Below, one piece after another: positions 11,666-23,115 of a stretch of 64,000 nucleotides of DNA. Source of the stretch: Agrypnia vestita. Its lineage: Eukaryota > Arthropoda > Insecta > Trichoptera > Phryganeidae. Both the position numbers and the translations under genes were made by a program. Each line of letters starts with the position of its first letter. Position 1 is the first letter of the stretch. The stretch is from the NCBI GenBank assembly GCA_016648135.1, contig JADDOH010023149.1, positions 62,001 through 126,000 of the forward strand. Reading direction: 5' to 3'. The notes under the pieces were generated by a model. That model saw nothing but the letters and a program-made list of their open reading frames with translations, did not search any database and was not told the origin of the DNA.

Positions 11666-11669
11666 ATTT

Positions 11670-11800
11670 ATAGAAATAAACTTTGTTTACACCACTTTTT
11701 TATTGAAAAAAATCAACATGTTTCAGAGCCAATGGCCCCTTCGTCAGGATAACAAATTTATACTAACAGAATTAAATTTAAAAATCGAAGTATAGATAAT
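11670..11800 (-). mobile_element. PLE terminal fragment
   Basis: AACTTTGTTTACACCACTT precedes a minus-strand hammerhead motif. The same boundary string occurs at both ends of the PLE at 24289-25206. Confidence 0.55.
11712..11750 (-). ncRNA. hammerhead ribozyme motif (PLE type)
   Basis: On the minus strand: stem I ATC/GAT, core CTGACGA (11741-11747), stem II GGGCC-ATT-GGCTC with wobble pairs, GAAA, stem III ACA/TGT, and cleavage motif GTT. All invariant core bases (CUGANGA, GAAA) are present. Self-cleavage is not tested. Confidence 0.65.
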
Positions 11801-12547
11801 CTAAATATTAAAAAGTTTTATGGAAAATGAATAATAATAAAGTGCCTATTTAACATGAAAATAAATTTAAAAGATGACTATTTCTAAAAAGGACCTGGTT
11901 ATTTATTATATTCAAGTTAATATTAAAAAATTTTCATATTTCCAAAATTTATTATTTATCAAACTGTGATTTTGTATAATTTGTATGTAAAACTTGTAAG
12001 CCCTTATTAATAACAAAATAATGATCCATAACCAAAAGATGTTCAGCAAAATTAGAATAATTATTGCTATTTTAACATTTTAAGTGTTCCTTTACTCAAT
12101 ATTTCTACACGTTTTTCCTATGTAAAATAATCACAATCATTACAAATCAATTTATAAACACCGATTTTTTTTTAAATTCTCCTTATCCTTATTATTTAAT
12201 ATGTATTTTTTAATTTTATTATTAGAATAAAAAGCTGGTTGAATAACATTTGAATTTGACATTTAAACGCTGACTCAAGACTTACATACTTTTCCCTTAT
12301 AAATAGCTTCGTATCTTTGATACGTCTACAATTTATCTTAATTATTGATAATCATTTCCCTTATTTATAAAATTAAAATTAAAACTCTGTTTTATATACG
12401 TGTTGTATATAAAACAGGTTTTAACCACAACGACCATTGCCAAAACTGAAAGCCCCCGGCAATCAAGTTCTTGACACGAAGCTTATATTCTCGAAACACA
12501 AATTAGAATAATGAATAAGAAAAATTTAGAGAGATATCGATCAAAAA
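11800..12547. other. AT-rich, with a partial family X copy
   Basis: 12285-12360 carries the family X string AAATAGCTTCGTAT and the following CTACAATTTATCTTAATTA. No gene. Confidence 0.4.
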
Positions 12548-12720
12548 AGCAAAGGCAGCAATATCAAAAAAAAATTCTGAATGCATTCACCGAGGATTAC
12601 TTATTTAAAATATACTGTATTTTAGATTTTATATATCTATCCCCTCCAAAATCATGTTTTCTATAAACTTATAGGCTATGCAATCAATTTTTTTGGTTAT
12701 TGCTGGTTTTGTCTTTATAC
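12548..12720. mobile_element. MITE family B
   Basis: Begins AAAGCAAAGGCAGCAATATC and ends in the inverse GGTTATTGCTGGTTTTGTC. Interior shared with 4605-4835. Confidence 0.6.
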
Positions 12721-12729
12721 CCCACATAC

Positions 12730-13189
12730 CTACAATAAATTTTCGCATGTATAACAATATTAAATTACATTTCCTTTTTATTGTTACTGCCCCATCAAAG
12801 TTAAAAACCTAAGTAAAATTAAATTAAATTAAGAAATAAGAAATAAAGAAGCAAAAGTACATTTATAAATAAATAAAAACAAACAAAGAAAAACAATAAC
12901 CAAAATAAATTAATGTCAGTAAAAAAAATCTAACATAATAATTTATATGTGTCTGTCCCCGTAACTTAGTGCAACGTCAGTAATTTCGTTCAAATTCACG
13001 GCTTAAAAACTCAACGAAATGGCTGGAGATGGGGCTTAAACCCCGAGCAGCAAATCTGAAGGCGGCAACGATAGCGACGTTGCTACAGTCGCCAGGGTTT
13101 AAAATAGTATATTTAACTGCCGACAGGGGAAATATGCAAAAAATATTCAAATATTTTGATAAATGCGTTACTTACTCTTTAGGAACCGG
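12730..13189. other. A-rich unclassified sequence
   Basis: Nothing recognised. Probably the decayed body of the Helitron that ends at 13228. Confidence 0.3.
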
Positions 13190-13228
13190 CATGTATAGGT
13201 ACCGTCATTCTTGACGCGTTACAGCTAG
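13190..13228 (+). mobile_element. Helitron 3' terminus
   Basis: Hairpin CGTCA-TTCT-TGACG (13203-13216), then CGTTACAGCTAG with CTAG at 13225-13228 followed by T. Same family as 59576-59600. Confidence 0.6.
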
Positions 13229-13401
13229 TCAATAAATAAAATATGATCATAATCATAACATCATAAAGAATTATACATATAATTAAGTATCAAATTTTTC
13301 GTAATCTTAAATGGCAAACATATCGTTAACGATAACGTAGAAAAATTCCGGGTTCGTTTCCTAGCAATAACCAAATATCTTAGATAGATATATTTTTCTG
13401 T

Positions 13402-14009
13402 TTGATTCATTTAATTTGTTTTAATATGTTGGACAGCCCTGACCTCGTAGCGTGTATCAATTATAATATCCCGTCCTTACATAGAACTCGACAAATTGTA
13501 ACAGTTCATCGCCAGAATTCCAATACTAATTATCAGTCACATGACTACAAAACTGGTAATGAATTTGGTTATATGGTTGACGTTTTCAATGACAGTCTAG
13601 TAAAAATAAAGTTAAAGTAAAGAGACACTTTTATTTCATTACTAACTGCTGTTAACATATACATGTAATAATGTATAATATGTATTTTTTGTACACATTA
13701 CTGCTCCGTCTTTCATAGTCTAAATGTATATTTTTAATTATAATTTTTACACTCATATTTTAATGCTTATATTATGTTTTTAAATTTATATTTTTAATTT
13801 TTATACTCATATTTTAATGCTTATACCTGATACTTTCACTGCTTATACCTTTTATTGCTTTTTATATATGCACTTTATATTAATATAATTTATATTTTAC
13901 TGTTTATTTACGATATTGTTTAATGTATATACTTTTTGATTTTATGTATTATTTTTTTATGTAAAAGCCTGTAATGGGCGTAAAAAAGTAAATAAATAAA
14001 TAAATCAAA
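13402..14009 (+). pseudogene. LINE (Jockey/CR1-like) ORF2 C-terminus and 3' UTR
   Basis: Frame 13402-13620 reads LVACINYNIPSLHRTRQIV, NTNYQSHDYKTGNEFGYM, VDVFND. This is the C-terminal pattern of Jockey/CR1-type ORF2 (IN..VPS...RT, TNYG, FN). The AT-rich 3' UTR has an internal ~42-bp imperfect duplication (13727-13773, 13790-13830). It ends GTAATGGGCGTAAAAAAG followed by an AAAT tail (13988-14009). Confidence 0.7.
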
Positions 14010-14413
14010 TATAATATAACTATGTTTTAAAATGCAAATTCACATTAAAATGGTTCACATTAAAAGAAATATTATCAAAGTATTTTTCAATTGTTACCAA
14101 ATTAGTAATTTGATTCAGTGCACTCACGCTGTTGAATTTTAAAAATACCGTGTAAATAAAATTGTATCGAGTTGTTTACAAACCGGGACTGACGGATTAT
14201 ATGAAATGAATACTGAAATCTAAAAGCTTGTATCGGATTTTAACAATACTAAAAACGTAAAATAATGAAATCATTGAAACAATAAAAAACGGAAATTGAA
14301 TTATTTTGGCCATGCCATGAGGCACCCAGAAAAATATTAAGTCCATCATCACGTCCATTGTTGATACTCCTAACAGGATCATCTTGTAGTGGAGTAGGAG
14401 CCGGTGATTTGAC
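14010..14413. other. AT-rich unclassified sequence
   Basis: No feature recognised. Confidence 0.4.
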
Positions 14414-14417
14414 TTAA

Positions 14418-15640
14418 CACTAGAAGCGCCGAAGATTAAGACACCCTAGAACCGCCGTCGGGGACATATTTGTCCCATTCTATTTATTATAATGATATTG
14501 GTAAAAGGCGTGAAAGTTATAATTAAAACTACTTTTATTTTATATAAATATTTTGTAATGTATATATAATTATTATAAAGAATTATTTTATATGTATAGA
14601 TTTTTCTTTTATATTGTTCTTCAATAATATTGTTATTACAGTGATTTGTTAATTATAACTGCCCCAGAACAGGTTTCACCAAGTGGGGCGTTGTAAGCTT
14701 ACAAAAAAATGTGTTACATAAATTTGTGATAACATAAATATAAATAAAAAAAATAAGAAAATGTATTTAAAATACGTTTATTAATTAACTTAGATCAAAT
14801 CCTTATTGTCTGAAAAACAAATACGTAACAAATTATGAATTAAAAGTATAATGTTATACTTTACTAGCTCGGCAGTCGGGGTGTAACACAAGACCAAAAA
14901 AAATAATAAAAAAAACTTATTATTATTATTATATTAATGTTTTTTGGTTTAGTATCAAAATCATCGCTATTCGTGTAGTAATTGTAACTGTAATAAATTA
15001 TCAAATATTTATAAACAAGTTATCATTATATGCAGAGCAATTAACGCATAAATAATATTCTTTACCTGTGCATTTATTGCAGACAGTTTTTTTACACAGA
15101 TGGCATTTCTCATAGGACTTATTTGAGCATTTTGACATGACCTTATACCTAGTTCGTTTATCTTTTCTCTCTCGTATGGAATCTCTCGCAATGGTTGTTT
15201 TTCTACTAGACATAATTTTCTCCCAATTGCAATAAAAAGTCTGTGCGTTTAATTTTGCTGTTGTTAATTATTTTATACAACACCCACGCATTTTTACCCG
15301 CTAAATCTAACGTCTGGCCAACGTCTTGAAGCTGCCTTTACTGTATATTTACGAATCATTTGATCTACGACAACGACTTCATATTTCGAGCTGTTGTAGA
15401 TTAATATCGTCTCAGGTTTTTTTATTTGAACTAGAGTCTATTGTTATATTGGAATGCATAGTGTTGATAGTAGTGAAGCGTTGAACATTAGAACATTTTT
15501 ATTAGATTTAGCTTGATAAACAGTCAATATATCACCGGTTTTTAGCACAAACTTACTGTACAATTCTTCTTTTGCGGTCTTTACGGATAGGGTTATTTCT
15601 CGGCGAGTGGAGATCTAAGTTTATGTATAGTTCTCGCAGT
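14418..15640 (-). pseudogene. piggyBac-type transposase, truncated and frameshifted
   Basis: Minus-strand frames read TAKEELYSKFVLKTGDI, VYQAKSNKNVLM, then KKPETILIYNSSKYEVVVV, DQMIRKYTVKAASRRWPDV, then DLAGKNAWVLYKIINN. The end is a Cys-rich tail (CHLCKKTVCNKCT, LCVNCS) at 15001-15120. This is the C-terminal half of piggyBac transposase: the catalytic Asp of DQM and the RRWP segment are visible, and the C-terminal zinc-binding domain has Cys pairs. At least two frameshifts and several stops occur. The 3' end is TTAA (14414-14417) followed by CACTAGAAGCGCCG, fitting a piggyBac terminus. The 5' half and left end are missing. Confidence 0.75.
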
Positions 15641-16103
15641 TAACGTGATAGCTTCCAAACCACACGTAAGCATAGGGAAGATGCATGTTCTCCTTTACTC
15701 AATGTACTACAATATATCTCAACTTCAGATAAATAAATTAGACCTGTTTGTAACAGTAAAAAAGTTTTAAATTAATTAATTTTCTACTAATTTAATAAGC
15801 GTGATGTGAATGAAAGAGTAAGATTATTATTCCCCGTGCATCCCCCATCCCCTAACAAGTAGCGGCACGTCCCACTAGCGCTCCCCTCTCCCCGAGGGTC
15901 CCGCGGGACGCTCCCGATATCCACAATAAAATAAAAGAAAAAAGACAATAAATAATGGTGCCATTCGTCAGCCGGACGATATTTCTTTCGTCTCTCGTCC
16001 AAATGGTACAGGACCATGGGTCGAGATGCTGGGCATTTGTAACTGTGTTCTCTTTTATTTATTCCATTAATATTAATTATCGTAGATAACCATAACTTGT
16101 ATT
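15641..16103. other. unclassified, with a GC-rich patch
   Basis: 15835-15920 is GC-rich. The open frame at 15787-16017 (minus) has no recognised domain. Confidence 0.35.
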
Positions 16104-16415
16104 TTATATTTTACAGATCATTGACAATTTGAAGAAAAAGGCGTACATAGAAAACACACTACACCAAATCATTGACTTGGTAGGCTTTTTGGGTCCGCTT
16201 TTCCCATTCTCGGGTTGTATCTTCTTCCCTTCTGGGTGTCGTTTACATCTAGGCCGTTTTCCTGAAGGACTTTGGAGCATTGAGTCATCCAAGAGTTCTT
16301 TGGACTTACTCTGGATGACTGTCGATGAAGCTCCATAGACATTACCTGCTTCGTCGTGTGGTCTTTTAATACAATTCCTGCCGACCATTAAATAATCGCA
16401 TTTCTGCTGTTTCAA
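16104..16415 (-). repeat. unidentified repeat shared with 18950-19090
   Basis: A 103-codon minus frame contains QSPSGKRPRCKRHPEGKK. Nucleotides 16200-16290 resemble 18965-19055 (TTCTC, GGTTGTATCTTCTTC, TCTGGGT, CATC.AGGCCGTTT), where another 103-codon minus frame lies. Two copies with parallel frames suggest an old coding element of unknown family. Confidence 0.35.
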
Positions 16416-16419
16416 TTTG

Positions 16420-16764
16420 CCTAGATTAGGAGCTTATCGCGGGCCTAACAGTACTCTGGTATATCTTTCCTGAAGGGATATGAGGGCAGACCCACCGCTT
16501 ACCCAGGACCGTTTTATAAGCAAAAGCTCCTATATCGGTCCTACTCATTCGCCGCCAGGTTGGCATTTTTTAATGCTAAAGGCAACCGTGCAACCCAGCA
16601 CTGCAAAGCAGAATTGGGCCGTACGGCTGCCATCCAAAATTTCCTGAAGGGATAGCTGGACCTCGTCATCCCAGGAGGCGTAGTTTTCTGTAGTACAGAT
16701 TAACAGATCTACTTAAAGAAAAAGAAGAATATCATTTAAGCCCTGTTAAATGATAAAAAAAATA
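16420..16764. other. GC-richer unclassified segment
   Basis: Contains TTCCTGAAGGGATA twice (16467, 16641). Possibly a decayed retroelement. No frame recognised. Confidence 0.3.
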
Positions 16765-16905
16765 CATGCTTTCCCGTATAAATAGTTTCGTCTCTGTGAG
16801 TTTACTGTAATTTACCTTAATTAATGATTACTCCTCTGGCGACAAAATTTAGTAATTGCATTCATAGAATGTACTTAAAAATATTGTGTACATCCATAAT
16901 ATTCA
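16765..16905. repeat. family X, partial copy
   Basis: Shares TATAAATAGTTTCGTCTC, the TTAATTAATGATTA run and an AAAATATTGTGTAC end with other family X copies. Confidence 0.5.
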
Positions 16906-17329
16906 GCTCAACTAACAAAGGCCTCAGCCCTTCAGATCAACTGGGGCTTCGGTGATTGGACGGCTCATTATGCCGCCCCGTGCCAGCTACCCTCACCAGC
17001 CCCAGGAGAAGACGGCGCTTGTCACGATCTATGGAAAAAGTAAAACAATCGAGCCCTCAATTGATTTCACCGGACTTTGAGTAATGGATGTATTCGCCGC
17101 ATTGCTTATTGTATTTCTGGCCAATTTCTTACCCATCTGAAATATATATTGTTGGCGTAGAATGTCGGCCTGCAATTTGAAAACCAACAGAAAGATTCTG
17201 ACCTAAGCCTTCACCGACTTATTTTTGCCGGAGAAATGAGAAGTGCGTGGGTTCAATATTCACTATCACATTGAAGGGTTTATCTGCTCCCTCTTTCCAA
17301 TAAATACTTCAGGATATTTTGATAATGAT
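16906..17329. other. unclassified intergenic sequence
   Basis: 16920-17000 is GC-richer. No gene recognised. Confidence 0.35.
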
Positions 17330-17540
17330 CATATTTTTCAAAAACACAATACTATATTTTATTCCCAGAGGAATCGTCATTAATCAGGACATATTATAGA
17401 TTTCTCATAGAGACGAAGCTATTTATACGGGAAAGTAGGTGAGAAGTCTATTTATCGAGGCTGGCTCAAGTGATCAAGAGATCACTTTAAATAATGTATT
17501 TATATGCATCTTTTGAGTCCAATTCTCGGTATACGTCATA
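17330..17540. repeat. family X copy
   Basis: CATAGAGACGAAGCTATTTA, GGGAAAGTAGGTGAGAAGTC, and GGCTCAAGTGATCA as in 3355-3560. Confidence 0.55.
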
Positions 17541-17819
17541 CTGAAAATTGTATTTGTTATTTCTATTTGTATTCTTTCACTTGCTCCCGTAGCTTATCTA
17601 CGGTGATAAATAAACCTCCACACTAAAACGAAACATTATTTTATTCCGAGAACGCACAACGCTTCTCGAACAGTAAATGATGAAAAGTAAGTGACCGGGT
17701 TAACCAAATACTGGAAGACTATCCTTTTAGAAGCCTTGGTGAGCTTCCATGCGAAGAGGCAAGAGTTGTTTGTAGACCTGCATATTCCTTGCCTACCACC
17801 CAAGGGTATAGAGGCGCAT

Positions 17820-18030
17820 AAAAGCAAAGGCAACAATATCCAAAAAAAATTAATGAATCATCGACGATCACTAATATATAATGTACTGAATTCGAGTTTT
17901 TAAAGGAAATATAGCCTATAAATTAATAGAAAACATGATTTTGGAATGGATAGATACATAAAATCTAGAATTCAATACATTTTAAATTAGTTATTTTTTG
18001 GGTTTTGATGTCTGTACTTTTTACGCGTCA
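17820..18030. mobile_element. MITE family B
   Basis: Begins AAAAGCAAAGGCAACAATAT. The interior is self-complementary: TACTGAATTCGAGTTTT pairs with AAAATCTAGAATTCAATA. The right end is an inverse GGTTTTGATGTCTGTACTTT. Confidence 0.55.
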
Positions 18031-18750
18031 TATATAATATATTACTAAGGATAACTTATTAACTTATTTAACAGGTAAGGTATATAGAAACATATTATTA
18101 CCAAATCATCAACGCTTAAGGTAGTTACAACACCTACAGATATCAAAAAATACATTCAATTAAAAAAAAAAATTATGTTTGTTAACGATACATATTGGTT
18201 AACATTTTTCATTCAAAAAATATTTTTAAAATTATAAAGTGGCAGACTCGCTTTCCTTATCCGTAGCGTAGGTACCTTTTAAGGATAATCATGAAGCCGG
18301 GGTTTGTACGATGACGAACGTCTCGTCACCATCACACGCGGGTCGGATATTAGAAAGAAAGATTCTCCTTTCCATTCGCTGCCGATTAATGATTAAGAGT
18401 AAATGACACCCGAGATAAACTGGGCCAAAGCTAACTACGACACAGTGGACAAATTGTACTTGCGGTTTCCTGGTAAGGCGGGTGCCGCTTCAATCGAGAT
18501 TCTCCTGGCTTCGTCGAAACCGGAACAGTTGCTGTGTCTCTTCCGGAAGGCTAAATTGAACTGATGTTGAACACACACGAAGAGGAATGTCGGTTCTCAC
18601 CGAAAAACGACACTTGACACGCTTTTCAACTGGGCAGATTTTTAAAAATTCGAATCCTGGCTAGCGATTGGCGCAGAACACATCGGGTAGCAGTCCGACC
18701 ACCCAAAATCGCGCGGCCCGCGCGCGGTGATTACGAAACAGGGTTTGAGA
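18031..18750. other. unclassified, partly GC-richer
   Basis: 18240-18730 is more balanced in composition than the flanks and does not match other parts of the window. No coding frame or splice pattern stands out. Confidence 0.3.
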
Positions 18751-18870
18751 GAAAAAAAATTAAGATGTGAACACGGAATACGTGTCACATGTATATTCTT
18801 ACTATTTTCAAAACGCTTGTTTTATGAAAATAGGACAAGCTTGCCTGTGTGGAGTGAAATTCGAACCCGA
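18751..18870 (-). mobile_element. tRNA-derived SINE family 2, truncated
   Basis: On the minus strand: GGGTTCGAATTTCACTCC (B box), then CAAGCTTGTCCTATTTTCAT, GAAAATAGTAAGAATATACA and GACACGTATTCCGTGTTC. The same body occurs at 29565-29750, 41283-41390 and 43720-43870. Confidence 0.65.
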
Positions 18871-19559
18871 ACTTTATTTTTATTGTTAAATGATGTAATG
18901 ACTCTGATGAAGAGTCCTTCTTCCTTGCGCTCTCCCAACTCATTGCCCAGGTAGGCTGTTGGGGTCAGCTCTTCTCGTTCTCTGGCTGTATTTTCTTCGG
19001 ATCTGGGTATCATTTTCATCCAGGCCGTTTCTCTGGAATATTTTTGAATTATTTTGGCATTTTGGAGTCTCTGATGCACAGTATCGAGTAAAGGAACTAT
19101 TTCTTTTGTAAAAAAACGATGTGAAATATTCATATGTAATTATAAAACGGAACATTTCATCAAAGAATCGTAAGCTACATCGTAGATAATGTTATCAGAA
19201 AGATTTGTGCAAAATTTTGACAAAATCAGTTAAGTTAAGATAAAAAGATATTGTCTCCAAAAATCTGAAAAATGAAAAAGAGTAATGAAATTCGTTTAAA
19301 AATCTCTTACTACACTGGCTTACAATTGCTATAACCAATTTTTAGAATTTTGACTAAAATTATTTTAAGAACTTCAACTTGGTGGCGCAACTCCTTAACC
19401 ATTGTTCTAATATTTTTTGTGGGAATAAATATCAACGTTTGATATTTGTGGAAAAAAATATCGACTTTAAATTAGAAAATATTAAAAAAATAGTAACATT
19501 TAATTAGAAAATATTAACAGAGTGTTAGTCAAATAAGTATAAACCAATACCAGATTTCA

Positions 19560-19601
19560 GGTCTACCGGTTTCGAGACGTACCCGTTTCTTTGTCAGGAC
19601 C
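19560..19601 (-). ncRNA. hammerhead motif, slightly decayed
   Basis: Minus strand: stem I GGTC/GACC, core CTGACAA (one change from CTGANGA), stem II GAAACG-GGTA-CGTCTC (one mismatch), GAAA, stem III ACC/GGT, then GTA. Sister of 39749-39790. Loss of the invariant G8 probably inactivates it. Confidence 0.6.
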
Positions 19602-19609
19602 AACACTGT

Positions 19610-20431
19610 ACTACTATGTTCACAACACTATACACCGCAACCATAGTATTGTTAACCTTTCACCAATATTTATCACATGCATGTTAATCTTGTCGAAGAC
19701 AAATATGCACTAATTTGCCTATATAACGATCAGGAATCAACGAGGGAGAGACAGTGAGAGGGGGCGGAGTCTAAAGTGGGTGTTACCAAATCTTTTGTGA
19801 AAGTTAAATTAAACAAAGGGCTGTATGGAAAATTGATTTGGTTATTTATTGGAGGTGCTTTATTATTCACCGCTTTCCTAATGTAAAAAATTTCTAAATT
19901 ATTAAATTTTAAACCTTAATTATTTGTTTTTAATATTTACACCCTTATTTTTAAGTCAAATTTATGATTATTTTCTATGAGGCGGGTTGCAAATTCGAAA
20001 ATATTAAAGTACATTTTTTGGGAACACCGTGATTTTTTCCATGCAACACATGACTTACTCATCAAAATGATCGGGACAAGCGGCAGAATTCTTTCCTCGC
20101 CATTACTGCTAACGAAAACAAAACTCGCCACCCTCGGTTCTGGGTGGCTATTGATTGCATTGGGAGACCAGCCGCATATGGAAGGTCTCAGCGGCGCTTT
20201 ATCAACCGCCCTCTCCCCCACAGCGGCCGTGGGGTTTGGGGCGGTTGGCGGACCATGTAAGAAAGGTCCAGATAAGACAAGAGAAAAGCGCCTTCGACAC
20301 ACATCCTGATATTATTTATTACATTTTTATTTATTAACATTCTAGCAATCTTTTCATACAGGTTATGAAGTGGCATTTCAAATTTCACCACCTCGATTTT
20401 CCGTCTTGTGGCAACAAAAATTAAACTTTTT
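19610..20431. other. unclassified, with a GC-richer patch
   Basis: 20150-20290 is GC-rich and open in several frames on both strands, which is expected from composition. No family recognised. Confidence 0.35.
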
Positions 20432-20674
20432 TTACTCCCTTTATATTAACTCGTGGCGTCTGCTTGCTTGACGAAAAAACTTTGGATCGATTTTTAACCC
20501 TTTTCCCGTGATCCAATCGAGCTGAAACTTTCTGAAAGAGAAGATATATCAAATTTTCGTTAAAAAATAATAATTATAGAATGACTTTGGATTCTTCTAA
20601 TTTTTAATGGTGTTTTATGGTAGAATGATAAATGGAGTATTGTAAAAACTTGGTTTTTACGGGTTACTTTTTTT
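20432..20674 (+). repeat. dispersed repeat family D
   Basis: Starts TACTCCCTTTATATTAACTC. Contains GATCGATTTTTAACCCTTTT and ends near AAACTTGGTTTTTACGGGTT. Other copies: 36157-36460, 60201-60521 (plus) and 50355-50900 (minus). The ends TACTCCCTTT and AAAGGGAGTA are short inverse repeats in the better copies. Confidence 0.65.
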
Positions 20675-21292
20675 AAATGTAAAATTTACTTTGACAGGGA
20701 CAAAATTTTACAGTAATTTATTGCAAAATATTTTATTAATATTTTTCATTTACAAATTAATTAGAAATTTTTAAAATGGCGGAGTTATGTACTGTCCCGC
20801 AAACGTTTTTCTCCGTGACGCGCGCAGCTGATGGGTATAATCCTATAAAGTTAATTATTTTCTTAGCAAATGGTTTAAAATCTATATTGTAGCATACCAA
20901 ATTAGAAAAAAATTGCAGATGAGAGCGGTTTGAAAATAATTTAAAAAATGAAAGTCTGAAATTCATAATAAACAAACACCGCATATATCATTTTTACTGT
21001 AACGGGAGTTACGCACACAGCATGTAGCGAAAACGCGATACCAGAACTAACGACGCATATTAAATTCCAGTTAGCTGTTAGATTCTGATTACACGTATGT
21101 TCATAAATGTTAAGATTTTTTGTTTTTCACCATGCCAAAAAATATTAAACGTGATATTCGAGAAAATATTAATTGCAAAAACGACTAAACAAAACACATT
21201 CATTCATTCGATACTCAACGCGGCTGTCAAAGTTGTATGATTTCGAAACTTTTGAATACGGAACCGTTTTAGGCCGAAAATGGAAATGGTTC
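20675..21292. other. AT-rich unclassified sequence
   Basis: Nothing recognised. Confidence 0.35.
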
Positions 21293-21326
21293 AAGTACCT
21301 ACCCACATGAGAATGGGTAGGTACTT
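21293..21326. repeat. perfect 13-bp hairpin
   Basis: AAGTACCTACCCA and its exact inverse TGGGTAGGTACTT, separated by 8 nt. Confidence 0.85.
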
Positions 21327-21329
21327 GGA

Positions 21330-22142
21330 CTTTTCTTGAAAATACACACGTTACTTGAAAAGGAACGACGCCATATTGAATTATTGTCCGCCGTCAGATT
21401 CTATTTACACGCGAGTTCACGAATGTTTTGATTATTTTTAAGAAACTTTTTGTTTGAATAAATATAACTTGTACCGCAAGTACACGAGTATTTATTTATT
21501 ATCTGTTTATGAAGTACAATAAATACAATAATACGTAAATTATATTTTCGAATATTCTTACAGACAAGTATTTATTTGTCGCCTGTATACGCTAATATAA
21601 AATCAAATTCAAAATATTGGGTTTGGTTGTTTTAATTTCACTACCTCCTTAAATTTAAATATTATCCGGCGTTGTATTAAAATCTAAGACAAAAACAACT
21701 CGCAACTTATTCCCTCACACTCGAACTATCGCCGCTCAAAAACGAAACGGAAGAAAGCTCAAACAATAATATCGTCAGGTGTATTGCGTTTGGCTATTTG
21801 AATAAGGGAACATCCGATAGGGGATGGAAGAGGGGAGCGCGGGGAGGGGGGAGGGAGAGGGTGAAACAATAATTGTATATAAATATTTATTTTCAGAATT
21901 TGGTATTCAATTGGGTCGCTAGCCGATTATCAGCTCTGCTGCGCGCTGCTGGGAGTGCGGTACCAAACGGCCAGTGGCGGCGAGAAATAAAAATATATTT
22001 TAACTTAAAATTTAAGTCAACAGTTTTATTTAAGTGCTTGTGTTTAGGACATGATCAATCGTTTTTTTTCTGTGCCGAATCTTCTCGTTCCCAAATCATT
22101 TAATTATACATACTTACAGTTATATTATTGGCATCAGAAATA
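21330..22142. other. unclassified; G-rich tract
   Basis: 21815-21865 is a purine/G-rich tract. No gene found. Confidence 0.35.
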
Positions 22143-22388
22143 TTACTGTTGACAAGTAAAGTTGACCCATTCATTCATGTTATTTTCATATTTTTCAAGT
22201 TTTGTTTGATATTCGTCCAAAAATTTAATTTGATGCCGCATGAGTGAATCAGACTCGGTGTTGCTGCGCTGGTGAATCGTCTGGAAATGTTGAGAACCAT
22301 CTGGATATCCATCACTAGAATTGACATTACTTGATGTCATAATGGAAGTTGACTTCTCTAACACACAACAATCTTTTTTTTCATCCAA
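22143..22388 (-). CDS. possible coding fragment, 81 codons
   Basis: The minus frame has a polar, Ser-rich start and a C-terminal segment MRHQIKFLDEYQTKLEKYEN that looks helical. Composition is more protein-like than most frames here. I do not recognise the family. It could be the last exon of a host gene or of a DNA transposon accessory protein. No clear splice acceptor upstream. Confidence 0.25.
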   Translation of the reverse strand: MDEKKDCCVLEKSTSIMTSSNVNSSDGYPDGSQHFQTIHQRSNTESDSLMRHQIKFLDEYQTKLEKYENNMNEWVNFTCQQ

Positions 22389-22654
22389 AACGCAATTTTT
22401 TTGTTATAATTTTAGTAACGTACTAGCTGTCATTAAAATGACGTTCTTTTACATTTTGGTTCCTAAAGAATAAATATATATTGAATTATAAAAAATAAAC
22501 ATAAAGAAAAAAAAATGTAGAAAAGAAGTTATGAACAGGAAGTTACAAACAACGAAATTATTGTAATTGGAATTTATGTAGGCCTACAGTTTGTACTACA
22601 ATAACATTACGTCGTCACGACGAATGAAACTTTGTGGTAACGATAAATCATTTG

Positions 22655-22875
22655 TAAATATGTTAAATATGTAATTAAAATCTATGTACAGGCCCACCCC
22701 AATATATTGCCATCAAATTTGGATCTTGACTTAGAGAGAGAGAGCAAGGATCCAGGCTGCCGAGATGAGTTTTCTAAGGGGGTAGCGGAAGCCACACTGA
22801 TAGACAGTGTAAGTGCCGACATAAGACACATTCGGCATGGAGCCCCTTCTCCTACATGTAGAAAAATCACAATTT
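22655..22875 (+). other. possible exon, unrecognised
   Basis: After an acceptor-like CTATGTACAG the plus frame from about 22691 stays open to a stop near 22873 (ILPSNLDLDLERESKDPG, then EATLIDSVSADIRHIRHGAP). It may be a retroelement piece, since an RT tail follows directly. Confidence 0.25.
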
Positions 22876-23115
22876 AGATGACTTGAATGTGTGCTAAGAA
22901 TGCCAGAAAAACGAGTACCAAGAAGGTAACCCCAGAAGGAAGGCGACCGCTGGATCGCCCCAGATTAACAGATTAAGCTGGGAAAAACAACAACAAAAAA
23001 TTATATGAAATCCTAATGGGTCTGGACCGATCAACTCATAGGGAAGCAGCACAAGATAGGGAAATATAGAAACACCCTGTTGAGTCTTTAGGCCCCCGAC
23101 CTTATCAAGGGGATG
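22876..23115 (+). pseudogene. non-LTR RT C-terminal fragment
   Basis: Decayed plus frames include a PEGRRPLDRPRLTD stretch, and REAAQDREI, then KHPVESLGPRP. This matches the 'GRPRxRW ... AAQDRxxWR' tail of another non-LTR RT family. Several stops. Confidence 0.55.

Noticed and set aside
20000..20309. overlapping 110- and 121-codon frames on both strands
   Set aside because: GC-rich stretch open in several frames at once; no recognisable domain.
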